A stretch of 64,000 nucleotides of DNA from Flagellimonas aquimarina (GTDB taxonomy: Bacteria > Bacteroidota > Bacteroidia > Flavobacteriales > Flavobacteriaceae), in NCBI RefSeq assembly GCF_003149745.1, contig NZ_QGEG01000002.1:1178001-1242000 (forward strand). The letters run 5' to 3'. The translations under genes were made by a program, and so were the position numbers. Each line of letters starts with the position of its first letter. The stretch's first letter is position 1. Shown piece after piece: positions 18,328-28,107 of the stretch. Under the pieces are notes generated by a model. It saw only the letters and a list, made by a program, of their open reading frames with translations, was not told the DNA's origin and ran no database searches.

Positions 18328-18843
18328 CTAAATATAGCGTTCTCGGATTATTTTTAAATGATGGGCCTGGTGCCCACATATGATAAAGCCTATTGCCCTT
18401 GTACTCATTGGAGAGTCACTGGCAAACCCTATTCTCTTTAAGGCGCTATCATCAAAAGATTTAAAAAGACTAATTGTAGCGTTTCTTACTGCTTGGTATT
18501 CGTCCTGAATTCCCTTTTTTGTTTTTCTTGAGGCATTTGATTCTGGCACATAAACATCTTGGTCAAAGCCAGCTAAAGGAGTATTATCGTTTCTTGCAAA
18601 TCTTAATGCCCTGTATTGAAACACACGCTCGGCATCAATGATATGCATTAAAACCTCTGCCAGTGTCCATTTTTCCTCAGCATAGGAATAATTAAGCTTT
18701 TCTTCTGGAAATTCTTCCATGAAAGATGAAAAATCATTTTTCCCTTCTTCAAGGCTATCCAACAAGTGAACATCCCCCAATGCTTTGATATAGGTATGGT
18801 AATAGGGATTATATTCAGAAACAGGTAAATCTGAGCTCAGCAT
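18328..18843 (-). CDS. DinB-family metal-dependent protein
   Basis: A 171-residue four-helix-bundle protein of the DinB/YfiT superfamily. The three His ligands are visible as LAEVLMHIIDAERVFQYR and CGHQAHHLKII. Members include thiol-dependent transferases and stress proteins; the substrate here cannot be assigned. It is transcribed in the same direction as the Lrp-type gene beyond it, 25 bp downstream of that gene. Confidence 0.85.
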   Translation of the reverse strand: MLSSDLPVSEYNPYYHTYIKALGDVHLLDSLEEGKNDFSSFMEEFPEEKLNYSYAEEKWTLAEVLMHIIDAERVFQYRALRFARNDNTPLAGFDQDVYVPESNASRKTKKGIQDEYQAVRNATISLFKSFDDSALKRIGFASDSPMSTRAIGFIICGHQAHHLKIIRERYI

Positions 18844-18868
18844 GATAATTAAGAAAATGAATTAAAGA

Positions 18869-19348
18869 TTACAATTCGTTGAAAATAGTATGCATTAGAC
18901 GTTTCTTGTCATTAATGCTTTCTTCCAATGAAATCATTGTTTCTGTTCTACTTATGCCATCAATGTCATCAATCTTAAAGATGATGTTCTTTGCATGCGT
19001 GGTATCCTTGGCCCTTATTTTACAAAAAATATTAAACTTACCAGTGGTGATATGAGCAACGGTAACGTAAGGAATTTGGTTAAGGCGTTCCAAAACAAAT
19101 TTTGTTTGATGGGTCTTTTCAAGAAAGATACCAACATATGCTATAAAGGAATACCCAAGTTTTACATAATCCAGGGTGAGTGAAGAACCTTTTATTATTC
19201 CGGATTCTTCCATTTTCTTTACCCTAACATGAACAGTACCAGCAGAAATCAAAAGCTTTTTAGCAATATCCGTAAATGGTGTACGGGTATTATCTATTAA
19301 CATATCCAATATCTGGTGATCAATTTCGTCTAATTTTACTTTACTCAT
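18869..19348 (-). CDS. Lrp/AsnC-family transcriptional regulator
   Basis: A 159-residue Lrp-type regulator. An N-terminal winged HTH (LDEIDHQILDMLIDNTRTPFTDIAKKL and SAGTVHVRVKKMEESGII) is followed by a RAM ligand-binding domain with VTVAHITTGKFNIFCKI. Such proteins form octamers that respond to amino acids. A TAnnTTTG box at 19366-19373 lies just upstream, giving a very short leader. Confidence 0.92.
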   Translation of the reverse strand: MSKVKLDEIDHQILDMLIDNTRTPFTDIAKKLLISAGTVHVRVKKMEESGIIKGSSLTLDYVKLGYSFIAYVGIFLEKTHQTKFVLERLNQIPYVTVAHITTGKFNIFCKIRAKDTTHAKNIIFKIDDIDGISRTETMISLEESINDKKRLMHTIFNEL

Positions 19349-19365
19349 TGCGCTAATATTTTCAA

Positions 19366-19373
19366 CAAAATTA
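19366..19373 (-). promoter_or_regulatory. Putative -7 box of the Lrp-type gene
   Basis: TAATTTTG on the minus strand fits TAnnTTTG, about 18 bp before the start codon. No clear -33 element is seen. Confidence 0.35.
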
Positions 19374-19449
19374 GTTAATTAAGAAAATATACGTAAAAAA
19401 AACGCTTTTTTTTTTAAATAAAATGTAAGAATTAAGTAAAAACACACAT

Positions 19450-20565
19450 CTATTGTTGAGCTGTCAGAATTAAACTGAGAATTTCCTTACGAAAGGACAA
19501 CGCATCAAAATCTTTTTGGTTAGAGCAATCATAAGTTTCATGTCCAAAACAACCTTTCAATTCGTCTTTATCCACAATCTCAGGTTCAAATAAAACAGTG
19601 TTTTCCTTTAAAATTTCTTTAAAACGGAATCCAATAGAATATTTTGGACCAAAGCTTGGATTAATAACTTGGGCATTCTTGACCAAAACATCATAATACA
19701 TTTTTTCATTTTCTGGAATTTTAAAATAATCACCAGTCTCAAATTCATCAATTCTTTCTTGGGCAATTATGCCAAGCGCCTCTAGCAACGAATAAAAAAT
19801 AAATTCCCTCGTTTTTTCCCTGTAGTAATCCTTGGCATAATGCCCAGCTTCAAACAGTATGGTAGGCACTTGTTTGGTTTGAAAAAAATCCCCCACACAA
19901 TTATCATTAAAGTCATCATCATACCTCCCCACCTGTCCTGGGATTTCTTTTTGTAATGCTTTGTTCATGCCAACAATGATTTTCATGGCGCTTTCTCTTG
20001 AGGGTGTAAGGTTGCGCCCTATATCACTCGCTGGGGATAAAAAGGAAACCGTTGCAGGTTTTTCTGTTTTACCTGCGCTAAACAATGTTCTTTGATCGTG
20101 AAGGTTAAAGCAATAATCAGGTTTAAAATCATTAAAGACATTTCGTAAAACATTGCTCTCCGGTTGTGAAAGCAATTTTGCATCCCTATTAAGATCAATA
20201 TTATTTGCATTAGTCCTGGTATATCTTTTTGCTCCATCAGGATTTAAAATAGGAATGACCAAAACCCTACAACTGTCAACAATTGATTTGGCAAGCTTAT
20301 TATCGGAAATCAAAAAATTAAGCATATCCAATGCAGCTTTGGTGGTCGTAGATTCGTTCCCATGCATTTGTGACCACATTAGAATTTTTGTCTCTCCTTT
20401 TCCTAGAGTAACAGATTGTATTGTATGGCCCTCAACAGATGTTCCTATGTTCTGAAGCATTGAAGCATCAAAGTTGACAAACCATTTCTCCTGTAATATT
20501 TCATGAGTAACATATCGACCCTCTATGGTACTTTCCTTGTAATCTGAATGATTAATCGAAGCCAT
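19450..20565 (-). CDS. M14-family zinc carboxypeptidase
   Basis: A 371-residue metallocarboxypeptidase-like protein. The zinc motif HxxE is QMHGNES (H68, E71), then NIDLNRDA (substrate-binding Asn/Arg) and CFNLHDQRT (third zinc ligand). No signal peptide is evident, so it is probably cytoplasmic and acts on peptides or amidated cell-wall fragments. It is divergent from the XRE regulator with a promoter at 20586-20613. Confidence 0.87.
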   Translation of the reverse strand: MASINHSDYKESTIEGRYVTHEILQEKWFVNFDASMLQNIGTSVEGHTIQSVTLGKGETKILMWSQMHGNESTTTKAALDMLNFLISDNKLAKSIVDSCRVLVIPILNPDGAKRYTRTNANNIDLNRDAKLLSQPESNVLRNVFNDFKPDYCFNLHDQRTLFSAGKTEKPATVSFLSPASDIGRNLTPSRESAMKIIVGMNKALQKEIPGQVGRYDDDFNDNCVGDFFQTKQVPTILFEAGHYAKDYYREKTREFIFYSLLEALGIIAQERIDEFETGDYFKIPENEKMYYDVLVKNAQVINPSFGPKYSIGFRFKEILKENTVLFEPEIVDKDELKGCFGHETYDCSNQKDFDALSFRKEILSLILTAQQ

Positions 20566-20585
20566 TAAATTTTGATTAGAATTTA

Positions 20586-20613
20586 CAAAAGTAAATCATC
20601 CATAAGTTACAAA
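20586..20613 (-). promoter_or_regulatory. Promoter of the M14 peptidase gene
   Basis: On the minus strand, TTTG (20613-20610), 16 bp and TACTTTTG (20593-20586) fit the TTTG/TAnnTTTG pattern with a slightly short spacer. Confidence 0.5.
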
Positions 20614-20679
20614 TGTGAACGATTCTCGAAACTGAAATTTACGATCATCAACTTGTCTTACTATTTAATTTACAAATGT
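20607..20679. repeat. Repeated TTACAAATGT sites in the M14/XRE divergent region
   Basis: TTACAAATGT occurs at 20607-20616 and 20670-20679, 63 bp apart (about six turns). The first overlaps the -33 element of the peptidase promoter. They are candidate operators for the divergent XRE regulator. Confidence 0.4.
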
Positions 20680-20836
20680 ACCATGAAATAATGCATATGT
20701 AATTTTATCAAGTTAAGCACCTTTAAAACAGATGTTTACATTCTTTCATTTAATTTTAAAGTTCATTCTTTTTATAGAATTAGCATTGTGTTTTACTTAG
20801 TTAATCAGTATTTTTACAAAAATAACAGACACAATT

Positions 20837-21220
20837 GTGAACGAAACGTTTATAGCGCGTATTCAAACAGTAATCGATCATTACGGACTTACCGTATCCT
20901 CTTTTGCGGACAAAGTTGGTGTACAGCGCTCCAGCATTTCACACCTTCTAAAAGGAAGAAACAAACCAAGTTTGGATTTTGTAATGAAAGTAGTCCAAAC
21001 CTATCCCGAAGTTAATTTGTACTGGTTACTTAACGGAAAGGGAAGTTTTCCATACTCAGAAAATGCCGTAGCCCCCCCTACTCCAAAATCACCTTCAGTC
21101 CACATGGAAAATGTGGTTTTAAAAAATGAAAGGGAGTCCAGTTTGAAAAAGGTAGAGGCTTCAAGAATTGTTATCTTTTATACAGATGGAACTTTTGAAT
21201 CCTATGATTTAAAAAAATAG
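20837..21220 (+). CDS. XRE-family helix-turn-helix regulator
   Basis: A 127-residue regulator with a Cro/C1-type HTH at about residues 10-65 (LTVSSFADKVGVQRSSISHLLKGRNKPSLDF), then a proline-rich linker and a short C-terminal strand region. The start is GTG; the opening NETFIARIQ fits the family. It precedes a small lipoprotein and terC. Confidence 0.88.
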   Translation: MNETFIARIQTVIDHYGLTVSSFADKVGVQRSSISHLLKGRNKPSLDFVMKVVQTYPEVNLYWLLNGKGSFPYSENAVAPPTPKSPSVHMENVVLKNERESSLKKVEASRIVIFYTDGTFESYDLKK

Positions 21221-21265
21221 TGAGGTTGTTTATCTATTTCGGTTCTTTCCACTTACTTTGCAATC

Positions 21266-21643
21266 ATGATGAAGCAAATAGTTCTCAGCCTACTACTAAT
21301 GACTCTCTTTTCTTGCAACGAGCCGCCCCAACGCAACTGCACTAATTTTAAAACTGGAGAATTTTCATTTACGAGTGTTGTAAACGGAGAAGAGAAGACA
21401 ACTACATTTTCCAGGACCTTAGAAATGGAAGTGGATTATTTTGAAGGAAAACAAGATACTTCTTCTGTTAGATGGATCAATGATTGCGAATATGTTCTAA
21501 AAAATGTTAACCCAAAAAGTAAGGCAGAAGAAAAATCAATTCATATAAAAATATTGACAACTTCAGATTCTTCTTATACATTTGAATATAATGCTATCGG
21601 AGACAAGCGTAAATTTAAAGGAACCGCACACAAAATACACTAA
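21266..21643 (+). CDS. Small lipoprotein of unknown function
   Basis: A 125-residue protein. The signal peptide ends in LFSC (lipid Cys near residue 17), followed by a beta-rich domain with two more cysteines (RNCTNF and NDCEYV), perhaps a disulfide. It is 2 bp upstream of terC. I see nothing that links it to topoisomerase despite the par genes nearby. Confidence 0.75.
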   Translation: MMKQIVLSLLLMTLFSCNEPPQRNCTNFKTGEFSFTSVVNGEEKTTTFSRTLEMEVDYFEGKQDTSSVRWINDCEYVLKNVNPKSKAEEKSIHIKILTTSDSSYTFEYNAIGDKRKFKGTAHKIH

Positions 21644-21645
21644 TC

Positions 21646-22458
21646 ATGTTTGAAATCTTTACCAGCCCTGACGCCTGGATGGCGTTGCTTACATTGACCT
21701 TTCTTGAAATTATCTTAGGCATAGACAACATCATTTTTATATCTATTGCGGCTGGCAAGCTAGAAAAGCAAGACCGTAAAAAGGCAACCAATCTTGGGCT
21801 GGTCCTGGCCATGGCAATGAGAATCCTTTTGCTTTTTGGAATTACTTGGCTCACAAAAATGAAAAAACCTTTTCTTGTGATAGACGAGTCTTGGATTGCT
21901 GGAGGCATTAGCTGGCAAGCCTTAATTCTATTTTTAGGAGGATTATTTCTCTTATATAAAAGCACAAAGGAGATCCATGAAAAAATTGAGGATAGAGGTC
22001 ATGATGAAAGAGAGGTCACAAAATCACGTTCATCGTCATTGACCAATGCAATTGTTCAAATTACGGTAATCAACATTGTTTTTTCATTTGATTCTATTTT
22101 AACCGCCATTGGTATGACAAATGGCATTTCTCCCAACCCGACAGATGCGCTGGTGTTAATGATAACCGCAGTGGTCATCTCTGTAATCATCATGATGCTA
22201 TTTGCCAATCCTGTTGGGGAATTTGTAAACAGGCATCCTTCAGTGCAAGTCCTGGGCTTGTCTTTTCTTATTCTTATAGGTTTTATGTTGATAACGGAAG
22301 CGGCACATTTGTCTCATTTAGTGGTCTTCGACAATGAAATAGGAGCCATTCCCAAAGGATATCTCTATTTTGCAATAACGTTTTCCTTAATGGTAGAGTT
22401 CTTTGACCTAAGAATGAAAAAGAACAAAAAAGAGAATATAGAGACCTTGGAAGAGTAA
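21646..22458 (+). CDS. TerC-family integral membrane protein
   Basis: A 270-residue protein with about seven membrane helices. LEIILGIDNIIFISI and VINIVFSFDSILTAIGM are the duplicated acidic helix motifs of the TerC family, whose members include metal exporters. A charged loop (KEIHEKIEDRGHDEREV) separates the halves. It converges with the fatty acid hydroxylase-family gene, leaving 3 bp. Confidence 0.92.
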   Translation: MFEIFTSPDAWMALLTLTFLEIILGIDNIIFISIAAGKLEKQDRKKATNLGLVLAMAMRILLLFGITWLTKMKKPFLVIDESWIAGGISWQALILFLGGLFLLYKSTKEIHEKIEDRGHDEREVTKSRSSSLTNAIVQITVINIVFSFDSILTAIGMTNGISPNPTDALVLMITAVVISVIIMMLFANPVGEFVNRHPSVQVLGLSFLILIGFMLITEAAHLSHLVVFDNEIGAIPKGYLYFAITFSLMVEFFDLRMKKNKKENIETLEE

Positions 22459-22461
22459 ACC

Positions 22462-23418
22462 TTAATTTGGCCTATTATAAGCCAATTCTGGATGTAATTG
22501 TTTATGCTTCTTTTGCAGTTTTTGTTGCTGCTTTACAGTAAGAGTGCTCCCATCATGGCTCCATCCAGGAGGGCCAAAAATATACATTAACTTATGGGAC
22601 AGCTTTTTAGATTTCTTTACATCATTCCATATATCCTTAAACTCATGGGTAAGAATGACAACCGGATTGTATGAATCTGGTGAGTGAATTACTCCGTATT
22701 TTACATCAATATCATCATCAAGCTCCTTCCATGTGCCAAACATTTTGTCAAAAATATTTAAAAACCCTCCATGGTTCTTGTCAAGATATTCAACATTTTG
22801 GGCGTGGTGTACCTGGTGCATGGTATGTGTATTGAACACTTTTTCTATAAAGCCCATTTTAGGCACGTATACAGAATGTAACTGAAACTGCCACAAAGCT
22901 TCAATTCCTAAGCAAACAACTACCATTTCTGGTGGAAAACCGATTGCCGTCATCCACATATAAAACAATGGCTTGTATAATATGGTAAACCATCCATTAC
23001 GTACCGCTGTGCCCAAATTGTAGTTGTCGGAGGAATGATGCACAATATGCGCAGCCCAAAGAACTCTTATTTCATGGTTAGCCCTATGAAACCAATAGTA
23101 AGTGAAATCATCAGCCAATTGACACAAAATCCAAACGTACCAAGCATAACCAAAAGACTCGTAACCCAAGAAGTTTTGTCTGACACCATCAACCAAAGGA
23201 TTACATAGTTCATATACCCCTTCAAAAAGGACAATAGCAAAAATAACTTTGAACAAGGGGCCTAAAAGAGCAGAACCTATACCCATAAAACCACTTGCCG
23301 CCAAATCTTTCCAGTTGTAAAGATGGTCGTCTCCGTGTGTTTTACTGTAGGTTAGCTCAAATAAAATAAAGGCAATAAAAACAGGTACACCGTATACTAA
23401 CGGGTTGGTAAAATCCAT
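22462..23418 (-). CDS. Sterol desaturase / fatty acid hydroxylase family protein
   Basis: A 318-residue membrane di-iron enzyme. The histidine clusters are FHRANHEIRVLWAAHIVHHSS and HTMHQVHHAQN, set among about four membrane helices. The superfamily hydroxylates or desaturates lipids and carotenoids; the substrate is unknown. A related gene is at 58828-59601. Confidence 0.9.
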   Translation of the reverse strand: MDFTNPLVYGVPVFIAFILFELTYSKTHGDDHLYNWKDLAASGFMGIGSALLGPLFKVIFAIVLFEGVYELCNPLVDGVRQNFLGYESFGYAWYVWILCQLADDFTYYWFHRANHEIRVLWAAHIVHHSSDNYNLGTAVRNGWFTILYKPLFYMWMTAIGFPPEMVVVCLGIEALWQFQLHSVYVPKMGFIEKVFNTHTMHQVHHAQNVEYLDKNHGGFLNIFDKMFGTWKELDDDIDVKYGVIHSPDSYNPVVILTHEFKDIWNDVKKSKKLSHKLMYIFGPPGWSHDGSTLTVKQQQKLQKKHKQLHPELAYNRPN

Positions 23419-23484
23419 ATATAAAATTTAAGCTATTGGGTCAGGTGTGTATAACTAGGACGCCAAAATAGTCAGAAAAAAGCA

Positions 23485-26112
23485 TTAAAACAAAGTAGTT
23501 TGCTCAGAACTGTCATCTTTTGAGTCTATATCATCATTAGAAAAGCTTATAGGCTGTTCATCAACCACCTCAATCTCTTCTGGAATAGGTTCTTTGGGTT
23601 CTTCAAAAGGTAATGGTTCCAATGTGTTAATATTTTTTACTTTCTCTGATGTAAGTTGATTTCCAATTGCTTTTATGCCTTTTACAGAAATAAAATCCTC
23701 TACATCTACTTGTTGATTGGGCTTAGCTTCCTTTCCTCTTGGTTTTGAAAATTCAATTTCAATCATTGGTCTCCAATCTGTTGAAACCAATTCAAGATGG
23801 GATTTTGGATGTTCCGAAATCACGATTTCTTCTTTGCCAGGATTCTCAATCAAGAATCTTTTGATATAGTAACGCTCTTTTTCACCTGCATAATGCACGA
23901 CAGAAATAGGTTTCTTTGGATTCCATTTTTGCAAAACAACCATATCGTCATTAAACCGTGTTAACAAATCCGGTGGAATTGTTTTCACCTTTCCTTTTTG
24001 GTCAATAATCAAGAGCAGGTCATCTCCTTTAAAATCACCAAGAAGCTCTCCTCTCCCATCTACATTTAAGCGGCTCACAATATCATCAAACCAAATTTTT
24101 CTTGGTTTAAGGGTAGAAACACCCTTTTCCTTTAGTTCTATCCTTTTTACAGGATACTTGGTCACCAAATTTCCTTTGGAAGCTCTTCCTTTGATCAAAA
24201 GGTCGGCAAAATCCAAATCCCATTTAAGTTTTTTAATACTTCCTGATTGCCTCAACAAAACAGTAATGGTTTCCGCTTCTCCATTTGGATTAGCAGAGAA
24301 ATATAGCACATCTGAAGTAGGTTTCCCTCCTGCCAGTTGGTACATTTTATCTCTTGTAATACTTGTAACATTAAACCTTTTAATGTAGCTGGGGCCTCCC
24401 CTGCCATCTTTGTAGATCATGTTATAGATAGTGCGGCTATCCTTCTTTTTAAACACGGCGACATGTAGAATCCCTTTTCCAATAAAAGTCTTGGAATCGA
24501 CTTTGGTCACCATCATCTCACCTTTTTTAGTGAATACAATGATATCGTCTATATCACTGCAATCGGTAACGTATTCATCTTTCCTTAGTGAAGTTCCTAC
24601 AAATCCTTCTTCACGGTTCACATAGAGCTTGGTGTTTCTAATGACAACCTTGGTGGCCTCTATATCATCAAATACTTTAATCTCAGATTTTCTTTCCCTT
24701 CCTTTGCCGTATTTCTTTTTAAGGTCTTTAAAATAATCGATGGCATAGTCCACCAAATGTTCTAAATGATGCTTGGTCTGCGCAATTCTATCGTCTAAAC
24801 TATCAATAAGCTGTTGTGCTTTTTCCAAATCAAATTTGGAAATACGCTTGATACGGATTTCTGTCAAACGAACAATATCATCTTCCGTTACTGCTCTTTT
24901 AAGGTTTTTGGTAAACGGTTTAAGGCCCTTATCAATAGCAGAAATAACACCTTCCCATGTTTCTTCCTCTTCAATATCCCGATAGATTCTATTCTCAATA
25001 AAAATTCGCTCTAAAGAAGCAAAGTGCCACTGTTCTTCCAGTTCACTAAGTTGTATTTCGAGCTCTGCCTTTAACAATTCAACCGTATAATCAGTTGAGC
25101 GCATGAGCATTTCCGTAACTCCTATAAATAGGGGCTTGTTGTCCTCAATGATACACCCTAAAGGAGATATGGAAGACTCACAAGACGTAAATGCATACAG
25201 CGCATCTATGGTTTTATCTGGAGAAATTCCACTAGGTAAATGAACCAGAATCTCAACCTCGGCTGCTGTATTATCTTCGATTTTTTTAATCTTGATTTTA
25301 CCCTTATCATTGGCCTTTAGGATAGAATCAATTAAAGAAGATGTATTGGTACCATAAGGTATTTCATTAATCACCAAGGTGTTCTTGTCGAATGTTGAAA
25401 TTTTGGCGCGAACACGAATTTTACCTCCACGCAATCCATCATTATAATTTGTGACATCTATAATTCCGGAAGTGGGAAAATCAGGAAATAGTTTGAAACG
25501 TTGCCCTCTTAAATGTTTAATGGAAGCATCAATCAGTTCGTTAAAGTTATGCGGAAGAACCTTAGTGGACAACCCCACCGCTATTCCCTCAGCTCCTTGT
25601 GCCAATAACAATGGAAACTTGACAGGAAGGTTTACAGGCTCTTTCTTTCTGCCATCATAAGAGAGTTGCCATTCCGTAATCTTAGGACTGAAAACCACCT
25701 CTAGCCCAAACTTTGAAAGTCGAGCTTCAATATATCTTGATGCGGCCGCTCCATCTCCAGTAAGAATGTTTCCCCAGTTTCCCTGGGTATCAATGAGCAG
25801 GTCCTTCTGTCCTATTTGAACCATTGCATCAGCAATACTTGCGTCTCCATGGGGATGATATTGCATGGTATGACCAACAACATTGGCGACTTTGTTATAC
25901 CTGCCATCATCCAATTCTTTCAGCGCATGCATTATCCTGCGCTGCACCGGTTTAAAACCGTCTTCAATTGCGGGAACGGCACGTTCCAAAATTACATAGG
26001 AGGCATAGTCCAAAAACCAATCTTTGTACATGCCCGTAACTCGGGTAAGGCTATCTTGGGAGCTCTCTTGGTTTTCTAAACCTTCATCATTCAAATCTTC
26101 ATTCTCTTCCAT
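23485..26112 (-). CDS. parC: DNA topoisomerase IV subunit A
   Basis: An 875-residue type IIA topoisomerase breakage-rejoining subunit. The N-terminal GyrA/ParC core has RAVPAIEDGFKPVQRRI and the catalytic tyrosine in AASRYIEARLS. The tower and coiled-coil region continues to about residue 480, then come diverged C-terminal beta-pinwheel blades. The acidic tail ends in EQTTLF. It is 31 bp after parE, so the two subunits are co-transcribed. Confidence 0.95.
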   Translation of the reverse strand: MEENEDLNDEGLENQESSQDSLTRVTGMYKDWFLDYASYVILERAVPAIEDGFKPVQRRIMHALKELDDGRYNKVANVVGHTMQYHPHGDASIADAMVQIGQKDLLIDTQGNWGNILTGDGAAASRYIEARLSKFGLEVVFSPKITEWQLSYDGRKKEPVNLPVKFPLLLAQGAEGIAVGLSTKVLPHNFNELIDASIKHLRGQRFKLFPDFPTSGIIDVTNYNDGLRGGKIRVRAKISTFDKNTLVINEIPYGTNTSSLIDSILKANDKGKIKIKKIEDNTAAEVEILVHLPSGISPDKTIDALYAFTSCESSISPLGCIIEDNKPLFIGVTEMLMRSTDYTVELLKAELEIQLSELEEQWHFASLERIFIENRIYRDIEEEETWEGVISAIDKGLKPFTKNLKRAVTEDDIVRLTEIRIKRISKFDLEKAQQLIDSLDDRIAQTKHHLEHLVDYAIDYFKDLKKKYGKGRERKSEIKVFDDIEATKVVIRNTKLYVNREEGFVGTSLRKDEYVTDCSDIDDIIVFTKKGEMMVTKVDSKTFIGKGILHVAVFKKKDSRTIYNMIYKDGRGGPSYIKRFNVTSITRDKMYQLAGGKPTSDVLYFSANPNGEAETITVLLRQSGSIKKLKWDLDFADLLIKGRASKGNLVTKYPVKRIELKEKGVSTLKPRKIWFDDIVSRLNVDGRGELLGDFKGDDLLLIIDQKGKVKTIPPDLLTRFNDDMVVLQKWNPKKPISVVHYAGEKERYYIKRFLIENPGKEEIVISEHPKSHLELVSTDWRPMIEIEFSKPRGKEAKPNQQVDVEDFISVKGIKAIGNQLTSEKVKNINTLEPLPFEEPKEPIPEEIEVVDEQPISFSNDDIDSKDDSSEQTTLF

Positions 26113-26143
26113 TAAGGAGGGGATACATTTATCTGGTTTATAG

Positions 26144-27994
26144 TTATTTTTCTTCTACTAAGTCAAGTTCTACTTTAAGGTTTTTTATGATAAATTCTTG
26201 CCTGTCAGGAGTGTTTTTACCCATATAGAACTTTAATAAATTATCTATGCTCATTGCTTTATCGAGCATCACCGGTTCTAAACGGATATCGTCACCAATA
26301 AAATGTTGAAACTCATCCGGAGAAATCTCTCCCAACCCTTTGAATCTTGTAATCTCTGGTTTGCCAGTCAACTTTTCAATTGCGCTGCGCCTTTCTTCCT
26401 CGCTGTAACAATAAATAGTCTCCTTCTTGTTTCTGACCCTGAATAAAGGGGTCTGCAGGATATACAAATGGTTTTCCTTTATGAGTTCTGGAAAGAATTG
26501 CAAGAAAAATGTTATCAACAAGAGACGTATATGCATTCCATCAACATCGGCATCCGTTGCAATGACAATGTTGTTGTAACGAAGGTCTTCCATTGACTCT
26601 TCTATGTTCAAAGCAGCTTGCAGCAAATTGAATTCTTCATTTTCATATACAATTTTCTTGGACATTCCATAGGAATTCAAAGGTTTACCGCGTAAACTGA
26701 AAACTGCTTGGGTATTTACGTCCCTAGATTTGGTGATTGAGCCTGATGCGGAATCCCCTTCTGTAATAAACAGTGTGGACTCTAGCCTTCTATCCTTCTT
26801 CATATCTTGAAGGTGAACACGACAATCCCTAAGCTTTTTATTATGTAGACTTGCTTTTTTAGCCCGATCACGAGCTAGTTTTCTAATTCCTGAAAGCTCT
26901 TTTCTTTCCTTTTCCGCCTGCACTATTTTACGTTGAATTGCTTCCGCGGTGGGTTGATTCTTGTGCAAGTAATTGTCAAGATACTTCCCAACAAAATCAT
27001 TTATGTACGTACGCACGGTAGGTAACTTTCCACCCATATCGGTGGACCCTAACTTGGTTTTGGTTTGGCTCTCAAAAACCGGCTCCATTACTTTAATGGA
27101 AATAGCAGAGATTATAGATTTTCTAATGTCTGAAGCGTCATAGTTTTTTCCGTAAAAATCACGGACCGTCTTTACTATGGCTTCTCTGAAAGCAGCTTGG
27201 TGCGTTCCTCCCTGTGTGGTATGCTGTCCGTTTACAAACGAATGGTACTCTTCACTGTACTGCGTTCTGCTATGTGTAAGGGCAACTTCTATATCGTCTC
27301 CTTTAAGATGAATTATTGGATATAAAAAGTCTTCCTGATTGTTATTGTCCTCTAATAAATCCTTTAATCCATTCTCTGAAAAGAATTTTTCACCGTTAAA
27401 GACAATTGTTAGCCCAGGATTAAGGTAGACGTAGTTTTTGAGCATGCGTTCCACATACTCGTTTCGATATTTATATTTTTTAAAAATGGACTCATCGGGA
27501 ACAAAACTGACCTTGGTCCCTCTGCGTTTGCTAGAATCCATCAGTTCTTCATCAACCAAGTTCCCTGCCTTAAATTCTGCAGCTTTTAGTTGTCCATCCC
27601 TAACAGATTCCACTTTAAAAAAATTGGAAAGTGCATTTACAGCTTTAGTACCTACTCCATTAAGTCCTACGGATTTTTTAAAAGCTCGAGTGTCGTATTT
27701 TCCACCTGTATTCATTTTGGAAACCACATCAACCACTTTCCCTAATGGAATGCCTCGGCCGTAATCACGAACATGAACGGTATTTTCTTTAATGTTTATT
27801 TCAATGGTTTTGCCAGCACCCATGACAAACTCATCTATACAGTTGTCAATGACTTCTTTTAGAAGAATATAAATACCATCATCGGCAGATGAGCCATCTC
27901 CCAATTTACCAATATACATTCCAGGACGCATGCGAATATGCTCCTTCCAATCCAGTGAACGTATGTTATCCTCTGTATACTGGGTTTCTGCCAT
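26144..27994 (-). CDS. parE: DNA topoisomerase IV subunit B
   Basis: A 616-residue ATPase subunit of topoisomerase IV, which decatenates daughter chromosomes. The GHKL ATPase shows VIDNCIDEF and VRDYGRGIP and [16 protein letters not shown]. The Toprim domain shows [11 protein letters not shown] and DADVDGMHI. No long insertion is present. A TAnnTTTG box is upstream at 28034-28041. Confidence 0.96.
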   Translation of the reverse strand: MAETQYTEDNIRSLDWKEHIRMRPGMYIGKLGDGSSADDGIYILLKEVIDNCIDEFVMGAGKTIEINIKENTVHVRDYGRGIPLGKVVDVVSKMNTGGKYDTRAFKKSVGLNGVGTKAVNALSNFFKVESVRDGQLKAAEFKAGNLVDEELMDSSKRRGTKVSFVPDESIFKKYKYRNEYVERMLKNYVYLNPGLTIVFNGEKFFSENGLKDLLEDNNNQEDFLYPIIHLKGDDIEVALTHSRTQYSEEYHSFVNGQHTTQGGTHQAAFREAIVKTVRDFYGKNYDASDIRKSIISAISIKVMEPVFESQTKTKLGSTDMGGKLPTVRTYINDFVGKYLDNYLHKNQPTAEAIQRKIVQAEKERKELSGIRKLARDRAKKASLHNKKLRDCRVHLQDMKKDRRLESTLFITEGDSASGSITKSRDVNTQAVFSLRGKPLNSYGMSKKIVYENEEFNLLQAALNIEESMEDLRYNNIVIATDADVDGMHIRLLLITFFLQFFPELIKENHLYILQTPLFRVRNKKETIYCYSEEERRSAIEKLTGKPEITRFKGLGEISPDEFQHFIGDDIRLEPVMLDKAMSIDNLLKFYMGKNTPDRQEFIIKNLKVELDLVEEK

Positions 27995-28033
27995 TAGTTA
28001 AGGGTTAATCCTTGCTAATATAAAATTTAGCCA

Positions 28034-28041
28034 CAAAAATA
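28034..28041 (-). promoter_or_regulatory. Putative -7 box of parE-parC
   Basis: TATTTTTG on the minus strand, about 40 bp before the parE start. A TTG lies 24 bp upstream, slightly far for a -33 element. Confidence 0.4.
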
Positions 28042-28107
28042 AAAGTGTAGCACGAAGAAAGTAATCAACAAATACTGTTGATATGCTTCTAAATAATTGG
28101 AATGGGT

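Noticed and set aside
21266..21643. A topoisomerase-related role for the 125-residue lipoprotein
   Set aside because: It has a lipoprotein signal and no topoisomerase motif; proximity to parC/parE is not evidence.
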